Below, piece by piece: positions 36,218-44,150 of a DNA stretch of 53,212 nt (positions are counted from its first letter, which is position 1; the number at the start of each line of letters is the position of its first letter). The notes beneath the pieces are model-generated. The model searched no databases, was not told the origin of the DNA, and saw only the letters and a program-made list of their open reading frames with translations. Source of the stretch: CAYZUC01 sp964481705 (GTDB lineage: Bacteria; Bacillota; Clostridia; Lachnospirales; Lachnospiraceae); contig CAYZUC010000007.1 of NCBI GenBank assembly GCA_964481705.1, positions 1-53,212 of the forward strand. The letters run 5' to 3'. Made by a program: the position numbers and the translations under genes.

Positions 36218-37531
36218 ATGAAACATAAATCAACCAAAGAGATGCTTGGGTTTATTTCTGCATCTCCAAGTCCGTATCACGTGATTGATAATTTAAAGAA
36301 ACTTCTGGAGGAGGATGGCTTTTCGGAACTTCAAGAGAGCCAGAAATGGAAACTTGCATTCGGTGGGAAATACTATGTGACGAGAAATGGCTCTTCCATG
36401 ATTGCCTTTCAGGTTCCGGAGAATCCATGGTATGGCTTTCAGATTTCGGCTGCTCACAGTGATTGTCCTGCCTTTAAGATAAAAGAAAATGCAGAGATAG
36501 AAGCAGATAAGCACTATGTTTCGCTGAATGTGGAAAAGTATGGTGGTATGCTTTATGCTCCGTGGTTGGATCGTCCGCTGTCAGTGGCAGGAAGAATTCA
36601 GATTTCGGAAGAGGATAAGGTAGTAAATAAGCTTGTCGATATGGAACGTGACCTGGTCTTGATTCCCAACGTGGCAATTCACATGAACCGTGAAGCAAAT
36701 AAATCACTTTCATATAATCCTCAGATTGATTTATCCCCGCTTCTTGGTTCCGAGGAAGCCAAGGGAGGTTTTTTAAAGCTGATTGCAAAGAAGGCAGATG
36801 TAAGTCCGGAGTCCATTCTAAGTACCGATTTATTCCTATATAACCGACAGAAGGGCAGCATCTGGGGTGCAAAGGAAGAATTTGTATCCAGTCGTGCTTT
36901 GGATGATCTGCAATGTGTATTTGGGACGATTCAGGGATTTCGTAAGGCGAGGAACAAGAATCGTATTACGATGTGTTGTGTATTTGACAATGAAGAGGTG
37001 GGAAGTGGTACTAAGCAGGGAGCAGATTCTACGATGCTTTCTGATACCCTGGAGCGAATTTCAGAGAATTTCTGCTGTTCCAGAGAGGATTACCTCATTG
37101 CATTGGCAAACAGCTTTTTCGTATCTGCAGATAATGGTCATGCAGTTCATCCCAATCATGCAGAGAAAACAGACCCTACCAATCGTGCTTATATGAATGG
37201 TGGAGTTGTCATTAAGTACAATGGCAATCAAAAGTATACAACAGACAGTGTTTCAGCGGCTCTGTTTAAGAGAATATGTGAAAACGCCAAGGTTCCTGTT
37301 CAGAGCTTTGTGAATCGCTCGGATATGGCCGGTGGTTCGACACTTGGTAATATCGCATCCTCGCATATATCCATCAACATGGTTGATATTGGACTGGCAC
37401 AGCTTTCCATGCACTCTTCCTATGAGACTGCGGGAGTGAAGGACACCGATTATCTGATCGATGCCATGGAAACCTTTTTCCGAACATCTGTGTCAAAGGA
37501 TGAAGAGGGCAATTATATGCTGCAGGAATAA
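36218..37531 (+). CDS. M18 family aminopeptidase
   Basis: The 437 residues show the M18 metallopeptidase sites: SAAHSDCPAFKI (zinc ligand His), ALDDLQCVF, CVFDNEEVGSGTKQGADSTML, DNGHAVHPNHAEKTDP, and the C-terminal HSSYETAG. The family removes N-terminal acidic or neutral residues from peptides in the cytoplasm. An in-frame GTG at 36209 is an alternative start, but the ATG at 36218 fits the family start better. It is convergent with treR, 11 bases away. Confidence 0.92.
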   Translation: MKHKSTKEMLGFISASPSPYHVIDNLKKLLEEDGFSELQESQKWKLAFGGKYYVTRNGSSMIAFQVPENPWYGFQISAAHSDCPAFKIKENAEIEADKHYVSLNVEKYGGMLYAPWLDRPLSVAGRIQISEEDKVVNKLVDMERDLVLIPNVAIHMNREANKSLSYNPQIDLSPLLGSEEAKGGFLKLIAKKADVSPESILSTDLFLYNRQKGSIWGAKEEFVSSRALDDLQCVFGTIQGFRKARNKNRITMCCVFDNEEVGSGTKQGADSTMLSDTLERISENFCCSREDYLIALANSFFVSADNGHAVHPNHAEKTDPTNRAYMNGGVVIKYNGNQKYTTDSVSAALFKRICENAKVPVQSFVNRSDMAGGSTLGNIASSHISINMVDIGLAQLSMHSSYETAGVKDTDYLIDAMETFFRTSVSKDEEGNYMLQE

Positions 37532-37542
37532 GCAAAAGGAAA

Positions 37543-38271
37543 TCAAAGGGGAGAGTGTCTGGTTGCATTGTCCTGAAAACGAAAGAAATCCGGGCGATGG
37601 CGAGATTGTGTATATTCAAACATAACGCCATCGCTGTTGTACGTTTGGGAGCTTACGACAGCCAGACAGTTGTAATCATTGAGTTCAAGATATTTCTCGT
37701 CAATCTGAGTCATCTTTTCTACCGTCATAATTCGCTTGCTGGTAATAATGGAAATGTGCAGTGTGTTTTCCAAATACTCATAAATAGATTTCTCTGCAAT
37801 CTCTGGAGTAAGTCCCTCTGCTACACTTTTTAAAAAATAATTATGATTTAAAATCAATGCTTTATCGTCTAAATAATGTAATCTCTGTATATAATAGATA
37901 GAGTCACCTATTTCAAATCCTGTTCGTTTCTGAATCTTTTCATCTACTGTTAATTCTGAGAAAAAGATTACTTTTGTCCGAGCCTTCTGATGGTTGCGAA
38001 GAGCAGATTCCTTAAAGGTCTCAATGGTTCCTAAGGTGAAGGCTGTTTGTATCGTGTTTTGATAAATGATCCGAACGCCTTTTCCCTGCATGCTTTGCAC
38101 GTATCCATCGATAATCAGGGCACTGATGGCGCGTCTTACCGTATTGCGTGAACATTCATAGGAAAGAACAAGTTGATTCTCTGATGGTAACAGTTCCTGA
38201 AACTCGTATTCTCCTGTTTCTATTTTGGACTTCAAATCGCGATAGATTTGATCGTACTTTGCTTTTGGCAT
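37543..38271 (-). CDS. treR: trehalose operon repressor (GntR/HutC family)
   Basis: The 242 residues have an N-terminal winged helix-turn-helix (YDQIYRDLKSKIETGEYEF...SRNTVRRAISALIIDGYVQ) and a UTRA ligand-binding domain ending SQTYNSDGVMFEYTQSRHRPDFFRF. The divergent position to treP-treA and the operators between them fit TreR, which in B. subtilis releases DNA on trehalose-6-phosphate. AGGAGGT precedes the ATG. One operator-like site just upstream of its start suggests autoregulation. Confidence 0.92.
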   Translation of the reverse strand: MPKAKYDQIYRDLKSKIETGEYEFQELLPSENQLVLSYECSRNTVRRAISALIIDGYVQSMQGKGVRIIYQNTIQTAFTLGTIETFKESALRNHQKARTKVIFFSELTVDEKIQKRTGFEIGDSIYYIQRLHYLDDKALILNHNYFLKSVAEGLTPEIAEKSIYEYLENTLHISIITSKRIMTVEKMTQIDEKYLELNDYNCLAVVSSQTYNSDGVMFEYTQSRHRPDFFRFQDNATRHSPL

Positions 38272-38288
38272 CTGAATACCTCCTGGAT

Positions 38289-38305
38289 AACTTGTTTGAA
38301 CATCT
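38289..38305. promoter_or_regulatory. TreR-type operator, site 1 (near treR)
   Basis: AACTTGTTTGAACATCT is a near match (one or two changes) to the perfect sites near 38377 and 38412. It lies just upstream of the treR ribosome binding site, where binding would repress treR. Confidence 0.6.
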
Positions 38306-38373
38306 ATTCATTATTATAAAATACGTATCTGTAAAGTCAATAAAAAGAATCGTAAATATTTCTTAGAATACCA

Positions 38374-38402
38374 TTGACATGTTTAAACAAGTATGATATA
38401 CA
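38374..38402 (+). promoter_or_regulatory. treP promoter
   Basis: TTGACA (38374-38379) and TATACA (38397-38402) are 17 bases apart. Operator site 2 starts within the -35 and fills much of the spacer, so TreR binding would directly block RNA polymerase. Confidence 0.65.
38377..38392. promoter_or_regulatory. TreR-type operator, site 2
   Basis: ACATGTTTAAACAAGT contains the palindrome TTGTTTAAACA-type core and occurs again, base for base, at 38412. The centres are 35 bases apart. Confidence 0.75.
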
Positions 38403-38411
38403 TAAATTGTA

Positions 38412-38427
38412 ACATGTTTAAACAAGT
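38412..38427. promoter_or_regulatory. TreR-type operator, site 3
   Basis: ACATGTTTAAACAAGT is an exact second copy, downstream of the -10 region, 59 bases before the treP start codon. Confidence 0.75.
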
Positions 38428-38443
38428 GAGAATAATAATACAG

Positions 38444-38460
38444 TAACTTGTTAAACCGAG
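38444..38460. promoter_or_regulatory. TreR-type operator, degenerate site 4
   Basis: TAACTTGTTAAACCGAG keeps the ACTTGTT half-site and AAAC, but with one base missing in the centre, so it is probably a weak site or a relic. Confidence 0.4.
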
Positions 38461-38485
38461 CAAATTGTATTTATAGGAGGAGAAG

Positions 38486-40387
38486 ATGGGAAAGTATGTG
38501 GATGATGCAAAAGAGCTGCTAAAGCTCGTAGGGGGTAAAGAAAACATCGCAGCAGTTTCACATTGTATGACAAGAATGAGATTTGTACTGAACGATCCAA
38601 AGAAAGCGGATGTCAAAGCAATCGAAGCTATGAAGATAGTAAAAGGTTCCTTTACACAGACAGGACAGTTTCAGATTATTATTGGTAATAATGTAGCTGA
38701 TTTCTACAATGATTTTATTGAGGTCAGTGGAGTAGAAGGTGTTTCCAAGGATGCAGTGAAACAGGCTTCCAAACAGAACCAGAATCTACTGCAGAGAATG
38801 GTTTCGGTGTTGGCTGAAATATTTGCCCCTTTGATCCCTGCGATTATCGTCGGCGGTTTGATTTTAGGTTTCCGTAACTGTATTGATAGTCTTTACTTAT
38901 TTGAGAACGGTACCAAGACACTGTGCGAGATGAGCCAGTTTTGGAGTGGAGTTGACAGCTTTCTCTGGCTGATTGGTGAAGCGGTCTTTCATATGCTTCC
39001 GGTAGGTATCTGCTGGTCGGTAACCAAGAAGATGGGAACAACTCAGATTCTCGGTATCATTCTGGGTCTCACGCTTGTCTCTGGACAGCTTTTGAATGCC
39101 TACGGAGTGGCAGGAACCGCGGCTGCTGATATTCCATCCTGGAATTTTGGATTCTTTAAGATCAATATGATTGGTTATCAGGCACAGGTAATTCCGGCAA
39201 TGCTTGCAGCATTTACGCTGGTATATTTAGAGAAGTTCTTCCGGAAAATAACGCCTCAGGTGGTTTCCATGATTGTTGTTCCATTCTGTTCCCTGCTTCT
39301 GTCTGTTATTGCAGCACACTTTATCCTTGGACCGATTGGCTGGAAAATTGGTTCTGCAATCTCAACCGTGGTATATGCAGGAATTACGGGACCGGCAAAG
39401 GTATTATTTGGAGCTGTCTTCGGATTTATTTATGCACCTCTTGTTATCACCGGTATGCACCATATGTCGAATGCCATTGATCTTCAGCTTATCGCTGATT
39501 ATGGCGGAACAATGCTGTGGCCGATGATTGCACTTTCCAATATTGCGCAGGGCTCTGCTGTTCTTGGTATGATTTTTATGCAAAAGAAAAATGCGGAAGC
39601 ACAGGAAGTAAACGTTCCAGCTTGTATCTCCTGTTACCTTGGCGTTACAGAGCCGGCTATGTTTGGTGTTAACCTAAAGTATATGTTCCCATTTGTTTGT
39701 GCAATGATTGGCTCCGCTCTTTCTGCTATGGTGTGCGTTATGACGAGCACGACAGCAAATGCAATTGGTGTTGGTGGACTTCCGGGCATCCTTTCTATTC
39801 AGCCACAGTATATGGGAAGCTTTGCAATTTGTATGCTGATTGCTGTCGCAGTTCCATTTGGTCTTACTGTTGTGGTAGGAAAGAAGAAATTTAAGGAAGC
39901 AGAAGCAGCTGAAACACAGTCGGTTTCCGGAGCAGCGAGCTTGAAGGCATTTTTAACAGGTAAAGTAATCTCCTTAAAAGAAGTAGCGGATGGTGTATTT
40001 TCCGAAGGAGTAATGGGAGATGGGATTGCAATGATTCCGGAAGAGGAAGTTCTATATGCACCAGTTGAAGCAACAGTTAGCGCATTAATGCAGGAATCAC
40101 GACATGCGTGTGGTCTGACACTCGCAAATGGTATGGAGATTCTGCTTCATGTAGGATTGGATACTGTGGATATGAAGGGCGATGGCTTTGAGTATTTGGT
40201 TAAAGAGGGTCAAAAGGTATTTCCCGGAACTCCACTTATTAAGTTCAGCAAGGAAAAGATTAAGGCAGCAGGTCATCCGGATACGACAGTGTGTATTGTG
40301 ACCGAGGAAGGAAACGCCAAGAACATTAAGTTCTTTTCGGGCATGAAGGGAATAGCAAAAGATACCGTTGTAGTCTCGTTTGAATAA
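38486..40387 (+). CDS. treP: PTS trehalose permease EIIBCA
   Basis: The 633 residues hold three PTS parts. The EIIB domain (about 1-85) has the phospho-Cys27 in AAVSHCMTRMRF. The EIIC membrane domain (about 105-470) has roughly ten helices and contains GMHHMSNAIDLQ. The C-terminal glucose-type EIIA domain (about 490-633) has VMGDGIAMIP and His555 in LLHVGLDTVDMKGDGF. It imports trehalose and phosphorylates it. A fused EIIA means that it needs only HPr and EI, both encoded in the same operon. AGGAGGAG precedes the ATG. Confidence 0.92.
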   Translation: MGKYVDDAKELLKLVGGKENIAAVSHCMTRMRFVLNDPKKADVKAIEAMKIVKGSFTQTGQFQIIIGNNVADFYNDFIEVSGVEGVSKDAVKQASKQNQNLLQRMVSVLAEIFAPLIPAIIVGGLILGFRNCIDSLYLFENGTKTLCEMSQFWSGVDSFLWLIGEAVFHMLPVGICWSVTKKMGTTQILGIILGLTLVSGQLLNAYGVAGTAAADIPSWNFGFFKINMIGYQAQVIPAMLAAFTLVYLEKFFRKITPQVVSMIVVPFCSLLLSVIAAHFILGPIGWKIGSAISTVVYAGITGPAKVLFGAVFGFIYAPLVITGMHHMSNAIDLQLIADYGGTMLWPMIALSNIAQGSAVLGMIFMQKKNAEAQEVNVPACISCYLGVTEPAMFGVNLKYMFPFVCAMIGSALSAMVCVMTSTTANAIGVGGLPGILSIQPQYMGSFAICMLIAVAVPFGLTVVVGKKKFKEAEAAETQSVSGAASLKAFLTGKVISLKEVADGVFSEGVMGDGIAMIPEEEVLYAPVEATVSALMQESRHACGLTLANGMEILLHVGLDTVDMKGDGFEYLVKEGQKVFPGTPLIKFSKEKIKAAGHPDTTVCIVTEEGNAKNIKFFSGMKGIAKDTVVVSFE

Positions 40388-40417
40388 ATAGCGTTAAAAA
40401 CGCGGATTGGAATTGCT

Positions 40418-42070
40418 ATGATTGATTTTAGAAAAAGTACGATTTATCAAATTTATCCGAAATCATTTTTTGACAGTGATGCTGACGGCTTGGGTGACTT
40501 AAAGGGAGTCACCCACAAGCTTGATTATATACAGGGACTGGGTGTGGACTATATTTGGCTGACTCCCTTCTTTGTATCGCCACAGAATGATAACGGATAT
40601 GATGTAGAAGATTACTATCGCGTTGACCCGGTTTACGGGACGATGGAGGATGTAGAAACGCTTATACATGAGGCGGATAAAAGGAATATTCACCTGATGT
40701 TTGATATGGTTTTTAATCATACATCCAGTCATCATGAATGGTTTAAGAAAGCTCTTGGGGGAGACTTAACATACAAGAACTACTATATTTTTAGAAAAGG
40801 TCGTGGCATCGGGATTCCGCCTACAAACTGGGAAAGCAAGTTTGGAGGAAGTGCATGGGAGTATGTGCCGGAGCTCGATGAGTATTACCTGCATCTCTTT
40901 GATGTTTCTCAGCCGGACTTGAACTGGGATAATCCAATGGTGCGTTCGGAAGTCCAGAAGGTTATTTCCTTTTGGATGGACAAAGGAGTTCGTGGATTTC
41001 GATTTGATGTTGTAAATCTCATAAGTAAAGGAGAGTATTTGGATGATCCTGCAGGGGATGGCAGACGTTTTTACACGGACGGTCCCAATATTCACCGTTA
41101 TCTGAAGGAGCTTAATGAAGCGACCTTCGGAAAGGATGAGGGCATCATCACAGTAGGAGAAATGTCCAGTACTTCCATGGAGAATTGCTTTCAATATGCC
41201 GGAAAAGACAGTCATGAATTGTCCATGGTGTTTAATTTTCACCATTTGAAGGTTGATTTTGAGGGAAATGAGAAATGGGTTTTGGTCCCCGCAGACTTTC
41301 AGAAGCTAAAGGAAATACTTTTTTCCTGGCAAATGGGAATGCAGGAGCACAATGCCTGGAATGCAGTTTTCTGGTGTAATCACGATCAGCCGCGCGTGGT
41401 ATCCAGGTTTGGGGATGATAAGCGTTACTGGAAGGAATCTGCCAAAATGCTGGCGACGGTTATTCATTTCATGAGAGGGACACCCTATATTTATCAGGGA
41501 GAAGAAATCGGTATGACCAATGCCGGGTTCACGGATATTTCGCAGTATCGTGATGTGGAGAGTCTTAATCATTTTGAAATTTTACAAAAACGGGGAATGG
41601 CAAAAGAACAGGCGTATGAAATCCTGAGAGCGCATTCGAGGGATAACAGTCGTACCCCCATGCAGTGGAGCAGGGAAGCTAATGGAGGATTTACGACCGG
41701 TACTCCATGGATGGGCGTCAATGAGAACTACCATCAGATTAATGTGGACAGTCAGCTAAAAGACGACGATTCTATTTACTCCTATTATCAAAAATTAATC
41801 AGGCTTCGTAAGGAATATGATATAATCAGTTATGGAGATATTACTCCAAAAGATGAGAAGAATCCATCGGTTCTATCGTATCTTAGAACCTACGGTGGAG
41901 AGAAAATGCTCGTAATATGTAATTTCTATAGTGAAGAGATCTCCTGGGCGGCTGGAATGAATCTTTCCAATGGGAGAGTAATGATCGGGAATTATCCTAC
42001 CCCATTAATTGAAAAGAGTGTAATCGTACTGCGTCCATATGAAGCAGTGGTACTGTATTTTTCTGAGTAG
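40418..42070 (+). CDS. treA: trehalose-6-phosphate hydrolase (GH13)
   Basis: The 550 residues are of the GH13 oligo-1,6-glucosidase branch. The nucleophile Asp197 lies in RGFRFDVVN, the acid/base Glu248 in TVGEMSS and Asp323 in NHDQPRVVSRFGDD; the N-terminus IYQIYPKSFFDSDADGLGDL is typical. Together with TreR and the EII permease this is the phosphotrehalase that yields glucose and glucose-6-phosphate. It follows treP by 30 bases with only a weak ribosome binding site. Confidence 0.93.
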   Translation: MIDFRKSTIYQIYPKSFFDSDADGLGDLKGVTHKLDYIQGLGVDYIWLTPFFVSPQNDNGYDVEDYYRVDPVYGTMEDVETLIHEADKRNIHLMFDMVFNHTSSHHEWFKKALGGDLTYKNYYIFRKGRGIGIPPTNWESKFGGSAWEYVPELDEYYLHLFDVSQPDLNWDNPMVRSEVQKVISFWMDKGVRGFRFDVVNLISKGEYLDDPAGDGRRFYTDGPNIHRYLKELNEATFGKDEGIITVGEMSSTSMENCFQYAGKDSHELSMVFNFHHLKVDFEGNEKWVLVPADFQKLKEILFSWQMGMQEHNAWNAVFWCNHDQPRVVSRFGDDKRYWKESAKMLATVIHFMRGTPYIYQGEEIGMTNAGFTDISQYRDVESLNHFEILQKRGMAKEQAYEILRAHSRDNSRTPMQWSREANGGFTTGTPWMGVNENYHQINVDSQLKDDDSIYSYYQKLIRLRKEYDIISYGDITPKDEKNPSVLSYLRTYGGEKMLVICNFYSEEISWAAGMNLSNGRVMIGNYPTPLIEKSVIVLRPYEAVVLYFSE

Positions 42071-42138
42071 TTGAATACAAGGCTGAGGGACAGGTATCTA
42101 TCGAGACAAGGAGATATACGATTTGAAAGGAGAAGTGT

Positions 42139-42396
42139 ATGCAGAGATTTGATTTTACGATAAAAGATGAACTGGGGATCCATGCAAGACCGGCAGGACT
42201 TCTGGTCAAGGAAGCCAAGAATTATACTAGTGTGATTCGTATCCAGTCAGGTGAAAAACAGGCGGAGGCAACAAAGCTCATGGCGTTGATGGGAATGGGA
42301 ATCAAGTGTGGCCAGACGATTACAATAGAAGCTGAGGGTGAAGATGAAGTGGCCGCAGCGAAAGGGATTCAGGCGTTTCTTGAACAGAATCTGTAG
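42139..42396 (+). CDS. ptsH: phosphocarrier protein HPr, Ser46 replaced by Lys
   Basis: The 85 residues have the phospho-His15 in GIHARPAGLL. Where Gram-positive HPr carries the HPr-kinase target Ser46 (usually KSIMG), this protein has Lys46 in EATKLMALMGMGIK. The numbering matches without gaps from the N-terminus. It should therefore accept phosphate from EI and pass it to EIIA, but cannot be phosphorylated by HPrK at 46. AAAGGAG precedes the ATG. It lies between treA and ptsI in one run of genes. Confidence 0.92.
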   Translation: MQRFDFTIKDELGIHARPAGLLVKEAKNYTSVIRIQSGEKQAEATKLMALMGMGIKCGQTITIEAEGEDEVAAAKGIQAFLEQNL

Positions 42397-42407
42397 GGGG
42401 TATCTTT

Positions 42408-44027
42408 ATGAGAACTTATCAGGGTAAGGCTGTGTATGGCGGAATCGCAATCGGTAAGCTGGTTGTATTAAAAAATCGTGATGTACGCGTTAAGAGAGAA
42501 AAAATTGAGGAAATCGATGCGGAAATGCAGAGACTGCGTGAGGCCGTCTCTGCCTCGCAGGAAGACCTTCAGAAGCTGTATGAGAAGGCCCTGAAGGAAG
42601 TCGGTGAGGCAAGTGCAGCAATCTTTGAGGTTCATCAGATGATGCTTGAGGATGATGATTATCAGGATGCGATTCAGAATATGATACGTTCGGAACGGGT
42701 CAATGCGGAATATGCAGTTGCGGTAACCGGTGATAATTTCTCACAAATGTTTGCGAATATGGATGATGATTATATGAAGGCCAGATCTGCTGATGTGAAG
42801 GACATATCCGATCGACTGGTTCGTTGTCTGGCTGGATGCCGTTCCATGGATTTTTCGTCTCTTGAACCATCCATTCTGGTAGCAGACGACTTGAGTCCGA
42901 GTGAAACGGTTCAGATGGATAAGGATAAGATACTCGCAATTGTAACGGTACATGGCTCGGCAAATTCCCATACGGCAATTCTGGCTCGTATGATGAATAT
43001 TCCGGCCTTGATTGGGGTACCCTTGGAATTGTCAGAGATGCATGACGGGATGCAGGCTATTGTAGACGGTTACCTTGCTGAATTCATGGTCGAGCCTGAC
43101 GAGTCTCAGCTTTTAGCAGCACAAAGGAAATGGAAGGACGAGGAAGAGAAGCAACAGCTTTTGTTTTCTTTGAAGGGAAAAGAGAATATTACCAAGAGCG
43201 GTAAGAAAATCGATGTGTTTGCCAATATAGGAAGCGTTAGCGATGTTGGGGCAGTTCTTTTGAACGATGCCGGTGGAATAGGCTTGTTTCGCAGTGAATT
43301 TTTATACCTCGGAAGAAATGATTTTCCGACAGAGGAAGAACAATTTGCGGCTTATAAGCAGGTGGTTCAGACAATGGGGGATAAGAAGGTCATTATCCGT
43401 ACTCTTGATATTGGTGCTGATAAGAAGGTAGATTATTTTAATCTGGGTGAGGAAGATAATCCGGCTATGGGCTATCGTGCCATTCGTATCTGTATCAAGC
43501 AGCCCGACATCTTCAAGACACAGCTGCGTGCTCTCATGCGTGCCGCTGTTCATGGTAATCTTTCGGTGATGTATCCAATGATTACAGCAACAGAGGAAGT
43601 GGAACAGATCCGTGTTATGGTAGATGAGGTGAAAGAGGAACTGGAACGTGACGGGGTTCCTTACCGTGTACCGGAACAGGGAATCATGATAGAGACTCCG
43701 GCTGCAGTTATGATCAGTGATGAGTTGGCGCAGATGGTTGATTTCTTTAGTATAGGGACCAATGATCTGACGCAGTATACCTTGGCAGTGGATAGACAAA
43801 ATGACAGATTGGCTGATTTTTATCGTCCACATCATCCAGCTGTGCTGCGTATGATTCAGATGACGGTTGATCATGCACATAAATATGGAAAGTATGTTGG
43901 AATCTGTGGAGAACTGGGCGCAGATACGGCACTTACGGAGACTTTTGTGAAAATGGGAGTTGATGAGCTTTCGGTTTCTGCATCCATGGTACTAAAGGTT
44001 CGAAAAGCAGTACGCGAAATCTCCTAA
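42408..44027 (+). CDS. ptsI: phosphoenolpyruvate-protein phosphotransferase (enzyme I)
   Basis: The 539 residues are slightly shorter than the usual 560-575. The N-terminal HPr-binding domain is followed by the active-site His188 in VHGSANSHTAILAR. The PEP-binding barrel has NDAGGIGLFRSEFLYLGR, MVDFFSIGTNDLTQYTLAVDR and, near the end, GICGELGAD. The usual Gly-Gly-x-Thr before SHTAI is replaced by Gly-Ser-Ala-Asn, a small divergence. It begins 11 bases after ptsH. It starts the phosphate relay EI to HPr to EIIA. Confidence 0.93.
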   Translation: MRTYQGKAVYGGIAIGKLVVLKNRDVRVKREKIEEIDAEMQRLREAVSASQEDLQKLYEKALKEVGEASAAIFEVHQMMLEDDDYQDAIQNMIRSERVNAEYAVAVTGDNFSQMFANMDDDYMKARSADVKDISDRLVRCLAGCRSMDFSSLEPSILVADDLSPSETVQMDKDKILAIVTVHGSANSHTAILARMMNIPALIGVPLELSEMHDGMQAIVDGYLAEFMVEPDESQLLAAQRKWKDEEEKQQLLFSLKGKENITKSGKKIDVFANIGSVSDVGAVLLNDAGGIGLFRSEFLYLGRNDFPTEEEQFAAYKQVVQTMGDKKVIIRTLDIGADKKVDYFNLGEEDNPAMGYRAIRICIKQPDIFKTQLRALMRAAVHGNLSVMYPMITATEEVEQIRVMVDEVKEELERDGVPYRVPEQGIMIETPAAVMISDELAQMVDFFSIGTNDLTQYTLAVDRQNDRLADFYRPHHPAVLRMIQMTVDHAHKYGKYVGICGELGADTALTETFVKMGVDELSVSASMVLKVRKAVREIS

Positions 44028-44076
44028 AAACACCAGATTCTGGGAACTATATTTCTACCAAATATTGAAAGCCTTC

Positions 44077-44104
44077 TTGACACAACCACAATATGCAGTA
44101 TAAT
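44077..44104 (+). promoter_or_regulatory. nrdD promoter
   Basis: TTGACA (44077-44082) and TATAAT (44099-44104) are both perfect hexamers with a 16-base spacer. They lie 47 bases before the nrdD start. I see no clear pair of NrdR boxes. Confidence 0.75.
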
Positions 44105-44150
44105 TACTTACATATAAGAGAGACCATTTGGACGGAGAGGACGGTTTGTT

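Noticed and set aside
43302..43880. Long open frame antisense to ptsI
   Set aside because: Shadow of a strongly conserved enzyme I barrel; no start signals.
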